Shown piece after piece: positions 62,118 through 64,000 of a stretch of DNA of 64,000 nucleotides (position 1 is its first letter; each line of letters begins with the position of its first letter). The translations under genes were made by a program, and so were the position numbers. The stretch is taken from the NCBI GenBank assembly GCA_014377535.1, contig JACMPK010000229.1, positions 27,692-91,691 on the forward strand, written 5' to 3'. Origin of the DNA: Gemmatimonadaceae bacterium. GTDB lineage: Bacteria > Gemmatimonadota > Gemmatimonadetes > Gemmatimonadales > Gemmatimonadaceae. The notes under the pieces were generated by a model, which made no database searches, was not told the origin of the DNA, and worked only from the letters and a program-made list of their open reading frames with translations.

Positions 62118-64000
62118 ATGACACCGATGCAGCATGAAACAAGGGGCGCCGACACGACACGCGTGCCGGACGGTCACGATGATGACGGCATCGACCCGTT
62201 GGTGCGACACCTCGCCCGCTGCGCCCTCCGCACCCGCGCACTGCTCCACGACACGCCATCACCACAACTCGGCAACATCACGTTGCTGCCGCATCAGGTG
62301 ACGGCCGTACGCTGGCTCATGCCACGTATCCGTCGCTACGGCGGCGCACTGCTCGCCGACCCGCCCGGACTGGGAAAGACGTATGTCGCCCTCGCCGTCG
62401 CGAGAGAATTCGCCTGTCGACCACTCGTGATCGCGCCCGCAGCACTCCGCAGCCGCTGGACCGACGCCGCACGCACGACCGGCATACCCCTCGACTTCGT
62501 CAGCACCGAACGCCTCAGCGCACCCGCCACACCGCACCTCGCCGCACACCCCCTCGTGATCATCGACGAGGCACATCACCTCCGGACTCCCTCGACCAGA
62601 CGACACCACCGGACGACGAAACTCTGCGCCGACGCGAAAGTGCTGCTGCTGAGCGCGACACCGATACACAACTCGACCGACGACCTGCTGCACGTCACAC
62701 GGCTGTTCCACACTCCGGCAACACACGCCTCCACATCCTCGGCACGCCACCTGCTCACCCTCCGCCGCACAGTGGCCGACATCCACGCGGCACGACTGTC
62801 TGATGCGACCGCACTCGTGATTCCCGTCGTGCGACACCGCGCGCCGATCACGATGCCACCACGCGTGACGTCGCTGCCGGCAGACATCATGGCTCTCCCG
62901 CCCCTCCGCACAAACGAACGCGATGGGCACAGCCTGCTACAACTGGGCCTTCTGCACGCGCTTCGCTCGAGCGACGCCGCCGCGCGCGCACACATCCGGC
63001 ACCGAATAGCCGCCACGATCGGCATGGAGCAGGCCGCACGCGCGCACATCCAGCCAACGCGCGACGTTCGACGCGCCTGGCGATCGAGCGAGGCCGATAT
63101 CCAGCTTGCGATGCCCGAATTGCTCGGACGAACCTGCAGCACCGTTCCGCCACACCTTGCGGCAGATGCGGCGACCCAGCGCATTGCACTCGAGGCGCTG
63201 CTTCCGGCGCTCACTGGCATCGATGACCGCCGACGCTGCACCGCGCTCCGGCGACTCGCGCGATGGTCCACGAGACCTGTCGTCGCGTTCACGCAGTTCA
63301 GCGCGACGGCCGAACAATTCTTCCGCGAACTGCGCACACAGCCGGGCATCGCACTGCTCACCGGCAACGAAGCCAGGCTCGTCTCTGGAACCATCAGCCG
63401 CGCCGACGTGCTGCAACGCCTGCTGGACCCCCACCACCGGCACCGCCACGACGTCGTGCGACTGCTCATCACGACCGACGTGCTGAGCGAAGGCCTCTCG
63501 CTGTCCGGCGTCGCGACGATCGTTCACCTCGACCTGCCCTGGACCGCCGCACGCCTCGATCAGCGCATCGGCCGCGCAGCACGCATCGGCGCACCCGTGA
63601 CGGAGGTGCAGACCGTCTCGCTCCCCGCTCCGCTGCCCGCAGCGGCATACGCGGCCATCACCACACTTCTCGCGCGAAAACGACGCTTCATGGGCGCACT
63701 GGATCCACATGACGACATGGGCGCGCAGATCATTGAACTGCTCGTCGCACTCGCACGACACGTCAGCGCTCAGACACCCGCGCGAAAAGGATGGGTCACC
63801 ATGCGGTCCCGCGACATTGCACACCACCGCTGCCTCGCCATCGTGCGCCTGCGCGCTCGCACCATGCTGCTCGCCTCCGATGAACGCGGCCTGCGAGCAC
63901 CATGCATCGCGGACTGGCAGGCACTCGCGGCAGCGCAGGCGACCGAGCCGCAAGCAGGCCAGATCGCGGCGCTCAGGCGACGCCTGACGGCATGGCAGGC
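62118..64000 (+). CDS. SNF2-type helicase, partial at the window edge (missing from ORF track)
   Basis: I translated this frame by hand from the ATG at 62118; it stays open for 627 codons to the edge, so the end is outside. Helicase motifs run in order: LLPHQVTAVRWL (Q/I region), Walker A LADPPGLGKTYVALA, PLVIAPAALRSRW, Walker B VIIDEAHHLRTPS, motif III LLLSATPIHNSTDDLL, and in the second lobe LITTDVLSEGLSL and motif VI LDQRIGRAARIG. This is the SNF2/RapA-like group. With the adjacent adenine methyltransferase it recalls class 1 DISARM (DrmD with DrmMI). DrmA/B/C would then lie beyond 64000. Inference only. Confidence 0.85.
   Translation, partial: MTPMQHETRGADTTRVPDGHDDDGIDPLVRHLARCALRTRALLHDTPSPQLGNITLLPHQVTAVRWLMPRIRRYGGALLADPPGLGKTYVALAVAREFACRPLVIAPAALRSRWTDAARTTGIPLDFVSTERLSAPATPHLAAHPLVIIDEAHHLRTPSTRRHHRTTKLCADAKVLLLSATPIHNSTDDLLHVTRLFHTPATHASTSSARHLLTLRRTVADIHAARLSDATALVIPVVRHRAPITMPPRVTSLPADIMALPPLRTNERDGHSLLQLGLLHALRSSDAAARAHIRHRIAATIGMEQAARAHIQPTRDVRRAWRSSEADIQLAMPELLGRTCSTVPPHLAADAATQRIALEALLPALTGIDDRRRCTALRRLARWSTRPVVAFTQFSATAEQFFRELRTQPGIALLTGNEARLVSGTISRADVLQRLLDPHHRHRHDVVRLLITTDVLSEGLSLSGVATIVHLDLPWTAARLDQRIGRAARIGAPVTEVQTVSLPAPLPAAAYAAITTLLARKRRFMGALDPHDDMGAQIIELLVALARHVSAQTPARKGWVTMRSRDIAHHRCLAIVRLRARTMLLASDERGLRAPCIADWQALAAAQATEPQAGQIAALRRRLTAWQ

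Overview
The window is 64 kb of GC-rich, densely coded bacterial chromosome. Several features suggest Gemmatimonadota or a close relative: a large DUF5916/CBM9-type outer-membrane protein, many small secreted lipoproteins of unknown function, and a TPR protein with a basic DRR-type tail. This placement is an inference from gene style; no rRNA or marker gene is present to prove it. Two tRNA genes are visible: tRNA-Gln(CUG) at 36405-36477 and tRNA-Ala(CGC) at 38226-38298, both on the minus strand.

Layout. 0.1-19.3 kb is mostly housekeeping and envelope genes: a HerA-like ATPase, an FAD oxidoreductase, the DUF5916 protein, a cysteine-rich repeat lipoprotein, an unusual PHP-membrane-DUF3108 fusion, a GT39-type glycosyltransferase, an L-lactate dehydrogenase-like enzyme followed by a P2-type cation ATPase, a membrane Ser/Thr kinase and a TPR protein. 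19.3-27.2 kb is a decay zone. It holds fragments of mercuric reductase, an IS30-type and an IS5-type transposase, a membrane-transporter C-terminus and a probable further IS remnant. Among them lie an amidohydrolase, an HXXEE membrane protein, a DUF6855-like protein and an alpha/beta hydrolase.

27-36.5 kb is the most unusual part: an array of small cassettes anchored on the tRNA-Gln gene. Six copies of the tRNA-Gln 3' half (anticodon loop to acceptor end) lie in one orientation at 0.95-1.75 kb intervals to the left of the intact tRNA. Each is joined to a conserved non-tRNA flank and most are accompanied by a terminator-like hairpin. Between them are one-gene or one-operon cassettes: a mobile mystery A/B (HTH + Fic) pair, an SDR, two HigBA-type modules with identical operators, a membrane protein with a decayed HEPN/MNT pair, and a PEP-CTERM protein. 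A further HEPN/MNT pair lies at the eroded left end. No integrase is encoded in the array, so it looks like successive integrations of non-autonomous elements into the tRNA anticodon loop.

36.5-58.8 kb returns to core-like genes: a class II photolyase, a KGG stress protein, ribonuclease Z, MgtE, an EamA transporter, SURF1 and DUF72 proteins, and a long minus-strand run mntH-usp-dtxR-ABC transporter (AttEFGH-like). The last genes of this section are a lipoprotein, a Nudix CoA pyrophosphatase, a rhodanese and an S66 LD-carboxypeptidase. From 58.9 kb to the right edge, an Eco57I/TaqI-like adenine methyltransferase is followed 10 bp later by a SNF2-type helicase that runs off the window and is missing from the ORF track. 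The pair is a candidate phage-defence locus whose remainder lies to the right.
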